Assembly (NCBI GenBank): GCA_012861695.1
Contig: JAAOOA010000026.1
Coordinates: forward strand, 21,880,001-21,944,000
DNA: 64,000 nucleotides
Source: Trematomus loennbergii
Lineage: Eukaryota > Chordata > Actinopteri > Perciformes > Nototheniidae
Reading direction: 5' to 3'
This document shows, piece by piece, positions 28,010-41,600 of the stretch. The position numbers and the translations under genes are program-made. The stretch's first letter is position 1, and each line of letters opens with the position of its first letter. The notes under the pieces were generated by a model. It did no database searches, was not told the origin of the DNA, and was given only the letters and a program-made list of their open reading frames with translations.

Positions 28010-28905
28010 AAGAAAAAGGGGAAAAACAACCACAAAGAGACCCAGGAACTAAAAGAAGTGACAATTGGGGTAAAAGTTGACAAAAAGTAACACAAAATTA
28101 CCATAAAGAGACACAAAATGACGACATGCCAAACAGCTGCAAAGAGACAAGACTATGAAAGACAAAACAACCACAAAGAGACTCAAAATAAACTACAAAG
28201 AGACCCAACAATTTGGCAAGAAAGATTTGGCAAGAAAGGGAAAACAACAACCAAGAAACACAAATTACAACAACAAAAAGAGACACTAAACAGCTAAAAA
28301 TAACTTGACAAAATGTAAACAAACAAAAATCACACAAAATAACAAAATAGATGTCAATCACCTGCAAAGAGACTGAAAAGCAACTCACAGTGATAATGGA
28401 AAGGGGAAAAACAACCACAAAGAGACTCAAGGAACTAAAAAAAGGGACAAAAAACTGCAACGAGGTTCTTCAATTGGGGTAAAAGTTAACCAAAACTAAC
28501 AGAAAATGACCACAAAGAGACACAAAACGACTACAAGGACATGCCAAATGGCTGCAAAGAGACAAGACCACAAAGTGACTCAAAAGACCAAAGAGAACTC
28601 TTAGGTAAGAAGGGGGGAAACGACAAACATGAAACACAAATTACAACCACAAAAAGAGACACTAAACAGCTAGAAAAAAGGGTAAACCACCAGAGAAAAA
28701 TAAATGACAAAATGTAAAAAAAACAGATATCACAGAATATGACCACAAAGAGATGTCAATCAGTTGCAAAGACACTGAAAAGCAACTATCAGTGATAATG
28801 GAAACACCCACAAAGAGACTGAAAATGACTACAGGGTGGCCCTTTGGGGAGGGGGAGGGCATGTCTCTGCCCGGGGCCCCATTGTCTCATTATCCGCCCG
28901 TGTGA
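28010..28905 (-). repeat. Degenerate ACAAAGAGAC minisatellite with GC-rich end
   Basis: About 820 bp of irregular units around CCACAAAGAGACACAAAATG are followed by a GC-rich module at 28830-28905 (GGCCCTTTGGGGAGGGGG, CCCGGGGCCCCATTGTCTCA). The same unit and the same terminal module occur in reverse complement at 45430-45860. The pairing of repeat and unique end suggests a dispersed element that carries the minisatellite. Hydrophobic open frames on the minus strand are artefacts. Confidence 0.75.
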
Positions 28906-30999
28906 ATAAGAGCTGTGACCTGCCTGCAGATGGGGGGCAAGTGAAGAATCATTTCAGAGTCGCCATCAGCTTGTAATAACAGAGAGATATGTACACTCTC
29001 AGAGAAGCCACAATTTAATGGTCTCATTATCATAAGAAAAACATAAATGTATGTATTCATGACCGCATACACATTGGGTCATGAAGTCATAATGTTGGAG
29101 AATAAATCACGTGATCATGTAACCTGATGGAGATCAGAACAGTCAAGTTCAATCACAGAGAAACAAACAAACTGGATATTGTAATTTTATTCATTGACCA
29201 AATTGGCAGATGAAATGCAAACCATATTCATAAAGTGGCAATAAGAGGCAGAGGCAATACAAAAGTAATGTCTGTGCTAGCGCAGCAGGGTTTATTGTTT
29301 CACTGCAGTAATAGACTCTCAAGGACAAACCAGTGTTCAGAACTGGCCCTAATGTCTGCTGAAAATCACATAATTATTCTTAGAGATGAAACGTTGTCTG
29401 GGTATTTTTGCATTTTGGCTAAATTTAAAAGTTTCTTTCAAATACTGGATGAGCAACACAAACCATAAAACCACTTCTAAACCATTAGTTGTCCTTCTAT
29501 GTGATATTAGATGAAAACAAAGAAGAAGAATGGTTGAGAAGTTGCCAAATGATTGATGTACAATACTTACTTCCGGGTGTAAAATCCTCCGTTATCCAAT
29601 GGGAATGGACGCTCAACATTGCTCTTTGCGTCCATAATACAATAAAGGGGACATGATCAAATAGGAATATAATTATCTTTTAAATAACGTTAACTAAAGG
29701 GAACAATCTATTTGACACAGCTGAAGCTCTGGCCTTCCTTAAAAACTAACTAATTTAATAAAAATCACAGTTGTATTACACACAATGCACTGTTTTTTGA
29801 GAACAAAAATTCGTAACTAATGCACCATAATACATTCTGACGAAAAATAAAAATTATTATGAATACAAATAAAATAGAAGAAGCCTCCCGTGAGTTACTA
29901 CAAGCTATAAAGTAGATTTTAAAAACGTTTTATAGAATAAAAGCTCACTGCGGGACGTTGTAGAAATGCGTGTGTGCACCACGACAAAGGAGCCTCATTC
30001 ACTTTACATTGGGGTTGTTTCCATGGTGCAGACACGTAAATGTAGCAGAGTCCGTGACTCCACCACGTACTGCGGTGTTAAGGAGTCGTGGTGGAGCCAC
30101 GTATTCTGGTGAGACCAGGTTCTACTAAAATGTTACGTTAACTAAAACTAGTTTGTTATGGTAAGTGAAAAATCATTGTCATTTACGAAACCAACATTGG
30201 CTGCGTTCCTTTTTATTTTCAGTGGTTGTTTTTTTGTGATTTATTATAAATGTCGGGTAAAGTTGCCAAAAACAGATATGATCCTTAAAGAATCTAAATA
30301 CATATATTGGTCAATCCACAGACAATCATCTTCTTCTGAAGCTTCTACATAAAAGGTAAATGGGAATATTAAACCAAAAATGTTATTTGGTGAAATGACT
30401 GTGACTCTCAATGGAAGATGTCTAGCTGGGGCACTTATACAATGTTTAGCTGGAAGATGCTTAGCAGGTTTATCACTCCTGTTCAGTCGTCCAATCATTT
30501 AGGCTCTTCCAGCTGCTGGAGGAAATGTGTCTCCCAGGTAGCCACTCACTACCATTTGTTCTGCACATGTCCTTACATTTAATACAAGATTCATTCAGAA
30601 ATCAGTCATTGTACTGGAGGCTAAAATCCACTTTTATTGGGAATATTTTCTTTTTTTGGCCTTTTACATTCAATAGCCACAAACTTGAAACACGTATTTG
30701 GAATTCTGACTGTAGCTGCAAAAACGCAATAACCTGGTAAGATACAATACATTAAATATTTGTTATGGAAAGAATCACTTTTTCCATGAGGCTTGAGAAA
30801 AATCAATTAGAGGAAACATGAAAAAAGTGGCAGCAATATATTCCAGAGATGACCATGTGGGATAATGTGCAACGAGTGAGTCATTAATGAAACAAGAACA
30901 GCCGACAGGAAGGGATCTTGATACTTGAACATTATCCCTTACATATTGTGAAATGAGGGCAGATGTTGTCAAAGATTATTGTTCTCGTAATATCTGGCC
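28906..30999. other. Gene desert with one possible transposon end
   Basis: Mostly AT-rich. Around 29940-30122 the minus strand reads GAACCTGGTCTCACCAGAAT followed by ACGTGGCTCCACCACGACT, which resembles the AACCCAGTCTCAC end of the nested MITE at 24844. The opposite end was not found, so it is at best a partial copy. Confidence 0.35.
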
Positions 31000-31946
31000 T
31001 TAAAGCAAACCTATATGCTATATTTAAATGATATATTGTAGGGGCATACCTATATAAGGTATATTTATACGTTTCTGTTTTCAAAATACCAAACACATCA
31101 TGCATTTTAGCCATGCCTCATTTCGCTCTATGTGCTGTTTGCTGTCTACGGGTCTGATTCTGCTGACCACGCCCCCCTACAGGAGAGGGTAGCCATGCTC
31201 TGATCAGCTGCTGGGCTGTCAGAAGAGGGGGAGAAAAAGAGATCTCTGTCCTCTGGGTTTTATTATATAGAGTCGTTATTCATTTGTTTTAAAGCTCAAT
31301 AAATAACAAAGAAGACCTTCGACCGGCACTTTTCTAATTTTGTCCGGAAGATTTAAACTTTAACGGACATCTTGACCGGCGAAAGAATCTGAAACTGAAA
31401 CTCTGCCGCACGGTCCCCTCGTTCCTTGGAAGAGGCGGAGAGGTGGGTGTGTGTCATCTGCTGGTGGACTAACCGGAGAGAATTACAGTGCTTGCCTCGA
31501 CGGGGAGGGATTGCATTGCAGCGGGAGCAAACGCTTGCCTCGGGGAGGGAGAAAAAAGCCACAGCGGAGAATAAACAGAAGGGTAACCATGGTAACCACG
31601 TCTTCTTCACTGCTTTTGTGGCAGACTACAGCGCCACTTACAGGCCTGGCATATGTACTACAGCGTCTCCAGCGCTTTCGAACGGCAATGGCCGTGGCTG
31701 TCTCCTCCTGATTGGTGGAGTTGGCCCAATAGCCGTAGCGCCACCGTCCTGACGTCAGGACAGTGTTCAAATCTGGATCAGTTTTTATCAGATCCGTTGC
31801 AGCCCCTTTTTTAGAGATTTGGGTATGGAGGAAAATAGAGAGGGTTGTGTTTTCTGACACTTGGTGAGTTCCCTGGAACACCGGGGACACATATTCATGT
31901 ATAAAAGACGTACAAAAGTGCATTTTACATGATAGGTCCCCTTTAA
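31000..31946 (+). mobile_element. piggyBac-like MITE, copy 5 (longest core)
   Basis: The copy is 947 bp with TTAA at 31000-31003 and 31943-31946. The right 330 bp match the short-core copies, including CRE TGACGTCA at 31750-31757 and TATAAAAG at 31900-31907. The left-centre holds about 430 extra bases (TTGTCCGGAAGATTT, GGACATCTTGACCGGCGAAA, GAGGCGGAGAGGTGGGTGT) shared only with copy 7. The left terminal repeat is degraded (TTAAAGCAAACCTATATGC). Open frames across it have no transposase motifs. Confidence 0.85.
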
Positions 31947-33911
31947 TGTTGTCTTTTTCTGGTTACCAGGCTGATTGTTTCTCACAAATCTTGTTTTTTT
32001 TTAATGGTTTCTGGAAGCAGCAATGGTCAACTCAACAATTGTTGGAATATCGATGTGTTTCCCCTCCAGTTCTCTGCGCCAGTTCAACAACTAAATAGGG
32101 ACTAATTGTATTGGTTTAATAATCACCTTCACTAGTGGATCGTTATTTGAATGTGTCCTCATCGCCCCGTAGGAAGAAACTTTTACCACGAAAGAACAAA
32201 GCTTAGAAAATGACTCTTGGAGGATCTAACACCACCAACCCTCTCTTTGTAGACGGGATAGATTGAGTTTTGTTCTGTATGACCCAGTGCACTGCAGTCC
32301 ATTATGGAGTTCCTTTGTTTTTCCATGACAAGGTTACAATAACCATGTGCCTCCATGCTGTGCTGCACTGATTACCTTGAGCTATCACTGCCAGCTCCCA
32401 TTCATCCCTTCTATGAATCACTGCGGCTGCATCCATTGTGTGACACAAACCAGGGACAGAGAGGAATTTACTCAATTTGTGTTTTCTCGCTGTCAGGTAA
32501 ATGTCAATGTCGACTTGTCAGTTTCTGCGTGAACAGGAAAAATTTGATATTTTCAGATCGATGGCTCTCGAGCCCCGAGGCGGTGAAGATTTCTTTAAAT
32601 GTAATCATTCAGTTCAAACATGAACGATAGCACTGCAAATATATTTGAGAGGAGACCTCTCCTGACCCCTGCTTCTTCTGCAGGCAGCTCATGGCAGATT
32701 TACCCTACCTTGCTGACAATTCACCAGCGAGGGCTTTCAGGATTGTAAAGGAGATTAACTAAACAAATACATCACCTCTAGAGGCTAAATCTTTCTTCAA
32801 GGAGACTTGTGAGAGGGATGAGCCTCTGTGGAAGGAAATAAAGGCAATGAATGAGACCGAGGTGTCCGGTTGTGACTGCACGGTGATCTGATAGCTACTG
32901 AGGGCGTCCTGTGACTTCACACGAAATCACACATTTCATCTTTTACAGCGATCAATGTGTCACTCGCTGTTGAAGTGTCCTTGAGCAATAGTTGGAAAAA
33001 ACTAAGCCTTGCTGCCAGGAGCCTTTGCCCCTCCTGTATGCATGACCCTTTATTGAGCACTGCATACAAATAAACTCTTTATGATGCTTTGCAAAGTGCT
33101 ATGAAACCTCTGGATATAAATACATTATAATGAATCACTTTGCCAGAGACTAACTCTAATACATTACAATTAAAGAGCCACAATGCTTGCATGATATCAG
33201 CCACCTGGTGCCTCAAAACAGCAGTTGTTTGAAAAGCATAAAAGAAAAGAAGTGTAATCTGTTCTCACCTAAGCAGCATAAATATTAAAATGTATTTCCT
33301 GTTGAAGACTCTGAAAAAAGTTTAAAAGTTTGCAATAGCGCTCCTTAGCAGCAAGTTAGCTTAGCACAAAGACTGGAGACGGGGAAACAGGGGAGACTGC
33401 CTTCCAGTGCCACAAAAACCCAGCCTGGTCTCCCAGAAATGACAAATTTAACGAAACTGTTCGAGGGAACGAGGTTGGGGTCCTGGTCAAACAAATATAG
33501 GACTTTCACTCAGGAGACTGCTGTCCAATGGCTGTGTGAAACCAAAAAAGTATGGACACGACTTTAAAAAACGTAACAAACATACCTGTTCTTTGCCTTT
33601 TTTGGGGGGGGGGTTCCCTTCCCTGTATGTTTTATATACGTTTTGTGGATGTAAAGGGTCTGAAAATGCTGTTGCAGCACATGCAGTATGAGAAATAGAA
33701 AGACCCTTTTGAACACAAAAGCAGGTAAATATGTCGCAGTGGATGCACAAAATACAAACATAAACCTGAAAATAACCATAATATGTAATCTATAAAAAGA
33801 AAACACGTTATTTTATGAGCTTTATGTCGCAGACTAGAACTTGGTAATAAAAATTCTGATGCAATCTCCAGAGATTTCAGGAAGTTACTGGCCAAGAATT
33901 GCTAATAATAT
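31947..33911. other. Gene desert with a possible repeat end
   Basis: No supported gene. From about 33420 the sequence reads CAGCCTGGTCTCCCAGAAAT, similar to the AACCTGGTCTCAC type of end seen near 30.1 kb. A G-run lies at 33604-33612. No complete element could be delimited. Confidence 0.35.
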
Positions 33912-34399
33912 TTAAAGGGGACCTATCATGCAAAATGCACTTTTGTACGTCTTTTATACATGAATATGTGTCCCCGGTGTTCCAGGGAACTCACCAAGTG
34001 TCAGAAAACACAACCCTCTCTATTTCCTCCATACCCAAATCTCTAAAAAAGGGGCTGCAACGGATCTGATCAAAACTGATCCAGATTTGAACACTGTCGT
34101 GACGTCAGGGCGGTGGCGCTACGGCTATTGGGCCAACTCCACCAATCAGGAGGAGACAGCCACGGCCATTGCCGTTCGAAAGCGCTGGAGATGCTGTAGT
34201 ACATATGCCAGGCCTGTAGATGGTGCTGTTCTCACAGAATCAGCCCTTGCAAAAACAGCAAATTGAGCAAAATGAGGCATGGCTAAAATGCATGATCCGT
34301 TTGGTATTTTGAAAAAAAAAAAGTATAAATATGCCTTATATACTGTAGGTATGATCCTACACTATATTATTAAAATATAGCATGATAGGTCCACTTTAA
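33912..34399 (-). mobile_element. piggyBac-like MITE, copy 6 (short core, inverted)
   Basis: A 488-bp copy in reverse orientation. Its borders are TTAAAGGGGACCTATCATGC at 33912 and GCATGATAGGTCCACTTTAA ending at 34399. The core matches copy 1, including the CRE palindrome at 34100-34107. It has the best preserved terminal repeats in the window. Confidence 0.88.
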
Positions 34400-35763
34400 T
34401 GGATAAAGGCTGACATGATCAGTATACTTACATTTTGAAAAGAGGGAGAATATGTATAATTTCCCAAATATTTATTTTATTTTTGAGTATGTAGTCTTCA
34501 GCATAATCCAACACAAGAGACAGCACGGTAATATGTTACACTAAATCTCCATGTGTCGGTCCCTTTAATGGGGTATTAATATGAAGTAACAGAGCCAAGA
34601 ATAAAGCCAATCTGAGTTGATCATTTGGAAGCAGATGAAACACCTTGCCATTATTTCTTTCCACAATAACACCTCTATGTCATCTTTTCACAGGCTGTGG
34701 CTTTTTTATGTTATTTGTGACTGTACAGGCACAAAATATGTTTCCTTTGGGAATTTGCTTTGTGATTTTCTCCTCCTTATATCTTTTCTATGCCTCTTCC
34801 AGATAAATGTGTTTCATTGTGGTTGCAAAAGCCGTTATAGGAAGCTCTGCCATCAACTACATCGATCTTCCTCCAATGGTACTTCTCAGGTAAACAAAAC
34901 TGCCTGCTTTTGTCTTAACGTGGGAATTGTGTCGAAGAAATATCTCATAACTTTAATTTCCAACCTTCTGTGTTCACATAATTATTTCTACATCTTCAGG
35001 GTCAGTCAAGTCTGTATCTGCTTTTACCATTTGTTCTTCAAAAAACGATGTTGGTTTGGCAGCTGAATTGTAGAGCTATAATTGCAGGTATTACATACAA
35101 GAATAAAAGTGTCATAATACTTGGGTTTTGATTGATCCAGCTGTTGGAGGTAGTTCAAACATGATTGCTTAGGCACTAATAAGGACACTTCAGTTTTGCT
35201 TATACAAAGTAGCATTGCATTGTGTATATGAAAAGATGTACCAGATCGAGATGAGCCGACATACTCAATGTACTTGTTCAAAAGATTCTAAGAAGAACAT
35301 TTGTAATAGTTGAAGGCCTTGATCGTAACACTTCCAGAATGTGGCAGATTAACTTAACTTTCAGCTCATCCTTAATTGACTTCAGAACTCGCTCTGAGGA
35401 CTCCTGAATAAAGACTTATAAATGGCAGTCAGGCTCTAACATTACTGTTCATCTGATAAGTGATGATCTTCAGTCACACCTTGCTTCCACTCTTATCGAT
35501 TTCTGCTTGGGAACGGGAATTGGATCTTCCCAAACCAATCACTAGAAACCAACACATCCAACTGAATGTAGACACTGATGTGTGGTCATGACAACATACT
35601 GGTTTTGCACTGGTTTTAAGCAATGATGTTGGCAGGTATAGAAAAAACATGCTATCTATGATTAACAGGAGCTTGGGAACTGCTTAGCCCCGTCTGTTGA
35701 TGTTGGTTAGCTCTGGGTATACAGAGGTCTTGACCCAGACAACGTTTGTGTTGGAAGAAAGCC
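34400..35763. other. Gene desert with one exon-like segment
   Basis: The piece 34802-34890 has a TATGCCTCTTCCAG acceptor-like start and a TTCTCAG|GTAAAC donor-like end around 89 bp of open sequence. I recognise no protein domain in it. It could be a non-coding RNA exon or chance. Nothing else in the stretch is supported. Confidence 0.25.
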
Positions 35764-36465
35764 TTAAAGGTCCCATGTCATGGCCATTTCTACTGATCAT
35801 AATTCCATTGTTGAGGTCTACTAGAATAGATTCACATTGGTTTCTCATACAGCATCTCTGTATAGTATGTGTATTCACTCTCTGTCCTAAACGCCTTGTT
35901 GGAGCTCCTGCCCCCCCCTCCCTGTGAGCCCACTGTGCTCTGATGTGTGTTTATGTGTTACAATGGCGTTTGTTAGCAACCAGAAAATGACACCAGCAAT
36001 GACAAACAGATGAGAATGCTGCGTGGGGTCTGGGTGCCCTGTTGGCGGGACGTTGCGGGGCTCGCTGCTGCGAGCAGTGGACAGTGTGAGCTGGATTACT
36101 GGTGTTGTTTCCCGGCTGCTGCGTGGGGTCGGCGAGACAGCGAGACACAGCTAAACCCAGCCCGAACCCAGCCCGAGCTCACACACACACCCGCAGCCTG
36201 GCTGTGAGTCTGTGTGTGTGCACACACACACACACACCTGCACCTGCCCGCCGTCTCAGGCTGAGAAATCCGCGGAGCTGCAGCTGAGAAAAGATTGAGT
36301 GTGTGTGTGTGAGGAAGTCCGCGGATTGGTCCAAACGTAACGGCTCCACGCACGTAACGTAACGGCTCCACGGATTGGTCCATTTGGACGTTACGTTACG
36401 TTACGTCACTATACCCAATACGTCACTGTACCCAGGAAGAAAAAGAAAAATCTCTGCATTTGGAT
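35764..36465 (+). mobile_element. Second TTAA family, copy 1 (right end missing)
   Basis: The left border TTAAAGGTCCCATGTCATGG and the following 170 bp closely match 48939 onward. Further in, CACTGTACCCAGGAAG near 36424-36440 corresponds to CACAGTACCCAGGAAG at 49623. The inside differs, with CA/GT-rich stretches and tandem GTAACGTAACGGCTCCACG units (36335-36375) not found in the other copy. No terminal CATGACATGGGACCTTTAA is present, so the right end is lost. Confidence 0.7.
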
Positions 36466-37921
36466 ACAGGGACTTTATTACAAATCTTGGGGGAAAAATA
36501 ACAACCTGTAAAGAATGTGTGAAACATTTATTCAGCACTTGTAAATGAACCGGGGGGTTAATTTTGCAGATAGCTTATCGGTTGAATGTTGTGAATGTAA
36601 GCCATGAGTAAGCATTACGTAAGAGTTAATGGCATTGCTGTTTTATAATGTTGAATCAACTCATCAAATGTAATTCTTAAGGTAAAAGTGTGTACGTTGC
36701 GCAAACTACGGCTATCTTCAAGCTCGACTTTTATATTCAAATACAGTATATAATATGCAGTTTGACACAAAAACTAAATAAAAGTCTGTTTTTTGCCTTA
36801 ACTTTGCAGGGTTGTGATTGTTATCATGATGACAAAAAATATGACAGACACAAATATGAACACCTGGTAAAGTACCCAAACCTTTTTCTGTGGTATTCCC
36901 GCTACAGTAGGCGTCTCACCCTGCATCACAAGGTGGAAACAACACCAGCTTTGATTTTGTGGCTGGTAATGAACCAATTCTGCATTGTTGAATCTTACAT
37001 TGTTGTACTGTTTCTTAGCGGGTTGTTTTAAAGCACCCTTTCAGAAGATGATGAGAGATTCCTCATACAAGCTGGTATAGCATGCAGATATCTTGCCGCT
37101 CTGTTTCCACTGAGTCCAGACTGTGCCGCTCTGCTGGGCTGGCACACACTCCTGTGATCCATCATTACCAGCCACAGGCGATGTAGAGTCACCTCAGCCC
37201 AGCACTTCTCTGCAGGCCGTCTGCTAATTAGGAGGAGCGGAGAGTTGGGAAGTGGCTGCGGTGTAATAACATCTACAAGCTATATGCATGCCCAACATGG
37301 AGCAGTAATATTTTAGATTTATCTCAGAGAGGGGATGTTTAAGTATGCTTTTATATCAAAAGTTGTGTCCTAGAATGAGGCAACTTCCAATAAAAAACAA
37401 CAAAATTAAAATGAGATGAGAGGGTTTAATCTTAAAGACATGACGCACATGTTTGAGTCGGCCAAGCTGTGTTTTGTATGACATCTAGATACAGGATACA
37501 TCTTTACAAACCACCTGCCAGACATCAATTTATTCCTTCCAACGAGCCAAGAAACGTCAGTAACTGTGGATGACTGCTTTCAGGTGAGCTTCTGCGTGAC
37601 ATCTTTGTGTCGCCCACACACCAGTCCCACCAGTTGCTGAAACACCACCGGTGTTGCGTCTGGTTGCTGTTGGCTGTTTGACAGTTTCCTGATCTGGTTG
37701 CTCGTTGGATGCTGTGCAAAAATGCTTGGACCTGAGCCAAACTTTGAATGCCTCAGATATACGAAAAACAGTAGAGCTGACAACTTTTACTCTTGGATTT
37801 GATTAAATCATGTTTACCTCCATATTTGTCAAGTCTAAATGTCGTAAGTCAATACAATCCTGGGAGAAAAGTACTTGCTGCCAGCACTTCTTCTCTTAAT
37901 TGACCAGTCTTCAGAACTTTG
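36466..37921. other. Gene desert segment
   Basis: No recognised repeat ends or exons. Confidence 0.35.
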
Positions 37922-38612
37922 GTATGGTGGCAGACAGAGGCAAAAGCACCACAACGTTCCAAAACACTTACATAAGGTGAAACAAGATGCACATTAAAAA
38001 TGATGCAAATATCAAAACACAAACACATGCCAATGAAGAAACATCTTCACCAACATGAGGAAGCATGCGCAGCATTTAGAAAACATTCGCCAACTTGACA
38101 AAACATGCGCATGGTTTACTAAAAGCGTTCGAAAGGCTGCAAATATAAAAACACAAATGTGCAAAAACTGAGTTAGTCTGTTTCCTATTTGTAAGTGTTT
38201 TGTCAGTATATTTGGAAGGACTAAGTACCCCTTGTGGGTTACAGCATAATTATGTGAAATAATATCTGAAAGAATCATGCAATCACATGAATTTGAATTA
38301 AAATAAACCGATAAAACTTTAGGTACGTTTCCAGTGACCATTGACCATCATTATAAACCATGAACGTCAACGAGCGCTCCCGTCCCAGCTGTGTGCATCA
38401 CTTTTTAGTGTTCCAGTTTCCTTTGTGTTTTAAAATTCTTGCAGCATTTCTTTATTTGCAGTGTTTGCAGCGTTTTGTTTATGCAGAAGTTTTAGTTGCA
38501 CATGTTTCGTGAAGTTGGCGAAGATGTTTCTTCATTTGCATGTGTTTTGGCACATTTGGGTTTTTATGTTTGGGTTATTTTTGAAAGCGTGTTTGCACCT
38601 GTCGGCCACCTT
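37922..38612. mobile_element. Inverted-end MITE (GGTGGCAGACAG family)
   Basis: The left end is TATGGTGGCAGACAGAGGC. The right end in reverse complement is TAAGGTGGCCGACAGGTGC, and similarity continues inward through CAAAACACATGC, AATGAAGAAACATCTTC and CCAACTT words on both arms. The arms are about 170-230 bp and imperfect. The target duplication is unclear (ACTTTGGT against ACTTTAGA). A partial relative is at 11071-11195. No coding capacity. Confidence 0.65.
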
Positions 38613-41600
38613 ACTTTAGAAACTGAGTAATTAAGCAAGATTTACATGACAAAAACAATACTATCTCAACATTCTCAAATGTATTTATCTATGAAAAATC
38701 TACTGCTATAGTATGAGCTACATCAACAAAATAAGTTTCTCTAAGGTAACATGCATTTGTGTACACAATGCTGCCAGCTGAAGTTCAGGATGAAGTGGAT
38801 CCTAATTGGTCATCTTCTGTTTGATGTGAGCTCTAGTGACATGACACTGGGCTCTTGACAACATCAAGTAGATTGTGTTGCAGTTCCAGTATGAGCTTGT
38901 GTAGGAACATCACCGCTTGGGGGCTGCACTTCACAAAAAACACGGCCAAATGAATGTGGACGTGTGAACTTTACATCCATATGTGATTGCTGAACATGTA
39001 TGGCTGCAGGGATTCTCCTCTATTGCTCCCATTGTGGGTGATAGGGCTCTCACGCAATGTTCCAGTTCATCTCTTAAGGTGTTGGAGGGGGTTGAGGACA
39101 AGGCTCTGTGCAGACCAGTCCGACAACAAACTGGGAAAGTGTTTGTATAATATAAAGGAATGGTTTTACGGACCTTTGTGCTTTAATGCATGTAAAACAG
39201 GAAAGTGTTTCCGGTGCCTCAAATGAGACGCACGATATTGTCCAAAATATTATTTTATACAATAGTATTAGTTCATCTTCACTGGAACGAAGAGGGTCAT
39301 ACCATGGAAAACAGCCCCAGACAAAAGAGCATGAATGATAATAGAATAATTTTCTGAACATGAAAAAAATAAGAAAATATATAAAACAAATTAAACTTGC
39401 GTTAAATTCTTATAGAAGAAATTATTTTAAAAATAAACATTTCAGATTTTTAGCTATTTTAGCACACAATCAGTAATGTTTATATACAAATTAGCTGAAT
39501 TCCTAATCAAATGAACTACTAGTTATGAATCTTGTAGGGAAAATCAGTTTGTTTCTCAACTGATGCGCTTGTTATATTTGGGTCAAACTTACATCAACAC
39601 TCCGCATCTCAATAGTTTATTTGTGTTACTGAGTGTCTTTGCGTGCTCTACCCTGAAATCGCTCGTTACATTATTAGATGTTTCAATTTAGATTTGGTCA
39701 GTCTTCCTCACGCTGCATTACATGACAGTTATTTTCAAAAGGCCACCAGCTTTATTGAAAAGTGTCTGTTTCTCTTTCACACAGATCTACCCAGAGGGGG
39801 ATCAGATATCTGTCGGAAGTTGGGCCAGACGTTGTGTCCCCCCCCCACCCCACCCCCTCCCTTCAATGACCCTATTAGGTGGGATCATAACCACCAGCGC
39901 AGAACCCCCCCCCATTTACCCAGCAGAGACACATGAGCTGAAGAGGCCTTCATCAGATCAATTTGCCCATGCATGAAGCAATTTTATTTTAGCAGTCTGT
40001 TCCAGTTTCTGAAGTCCCTACTTCAGCTTGAAATGCCTAAGATCAAAAGGCTAATATTTAAAAGCTGGTTTATTTAAAGATCTTTTCATTCAAAGGACTA
40101 AAAGGTTTAATTGCTGTGTGGATAATTAATCACTTTGCCGGAGACTAACTCTAATAGCTACTTTAGAAATGTCAATTCTTGCTGAGATGATTTCTGCTTT
40201 TGTTTACAGGTCCCATATACTGTACAGCACTCTATCAAACGGGGGATACAACCTAGGCACTGGCCACAAAGAACTCAATACATTTTAATTTCTTTAGCAA
40301 TTTTCCTTTCTGTCTTTATTCCTCTCCTCAAATCTAATCTCGCCTCCTACAGTTTTAGAAATAAGCTAATTTCAGGCTGGCAAAATTGTGTTATGAGAAT
40401 GGGAGTGAGTGGATTGATTGAAAGGGCAATAAGGGCCGATCAATGAGCAGATGATTGTGGACCTTCAGCCCCACAGTGAGAGACTCCCTGAGGCGGGTTT
40501 GGCTTCGATATGGATGCCATCCTTTCGTCTAGTCTTTGGGGCGGTCACATCCTATGTGGTGTGACAAAAGAGTGGTGCAGGAATGAGTCCTAAACCCAGA
40601 GAGTAGTTAGCATTTTAGCACTTCCGGGCTCCCTCGTCTGGAAGTCAATGTTTTTTTGAACGTGTTAGACGCATGAAGCAAGGTCTGTGGTTAAACACAA
40701 GCCGACAGATTTTTACAGTTGTTTTCCGACATTAAATTCAACAAAAAATACCCCACTTGTGAATGTTTTAAGCTTTGTAAGTGTCTTTAAATATGCTAAC
40801 GACCTCACGGCAAACGTTAGCTACCTATAGCTTAGCGGAGTTGACGTGAAGTTGTGCAACTGAGATATAGTTTGTTTGTAACGTTAGCTATTTAATCCTT
40901 GCAATAGCATTCACGCAGGGTTGGGGGGGTTCCTTTCAGAAAGTATTATATTACAATAAAAAAAAAAATCCATTACATGAACAAATAATTTATTAGTGAA
41001 AAAAAGAAAAATCAGGCAGTACGTCTAATTAAAATAAATTAATTGATCTTGATTTAAAATGTATTCGAACATTGTAATCCTGCTAGTGATACCCATTTTG
41101 TTTTAAATGCATCACTAACCTGATTACAACTTTGTTTATGTAACTGTTTTGTATCCTGATAACCTAACCCCTTTACATATCATTCGCAAGCCTGCATTCA
41201 CGCAAAATTACAACATCACTGCACCATTTCGAGGGCAAAACTAAGGTATGAAACCTTCCCTTCATGACTTAGATATACACGTTGTATATAAAGACTGCAA
41301 AAAGGGGCACATGACCCCACCAACCACTCTCTATGACGCCACTGGTATAAATGTACACATATGGAGAGCACCAACCCCCACCTACATAGCTAGCATTCCA
41401 GTGTCAGCAGCCCTCTGTTCCAGTGACTTTAAGCAGGGCAGGCTCCACGGGTCACAGACATTACTTACCTACACGCAGGGAGACATCGCTATGAAAACAC
41501 CGATGGAGATGGAGAGAAGTCTATCCTCTGAGAAACACATGAGGTGTGTGTGTGGCTGTCTTCGTGTGAGCATACCCACACTCTCAGGCTTTTGTGTGCA

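Noticed and set aside
28098..28862. Hydrophobic minus-strand frames that look like membrane proteins
   Set aside because: They come from the ACAAAGAGAC minisatellite and change frame with each irregular unit. No gene structure surrounds them.
31426..31923. Overlapping open frames of 85-146 residues
   Set aside because: They lie wholly within piggyBac-like copy 5 and recur with changes in copy 7. There is no transposase motif.
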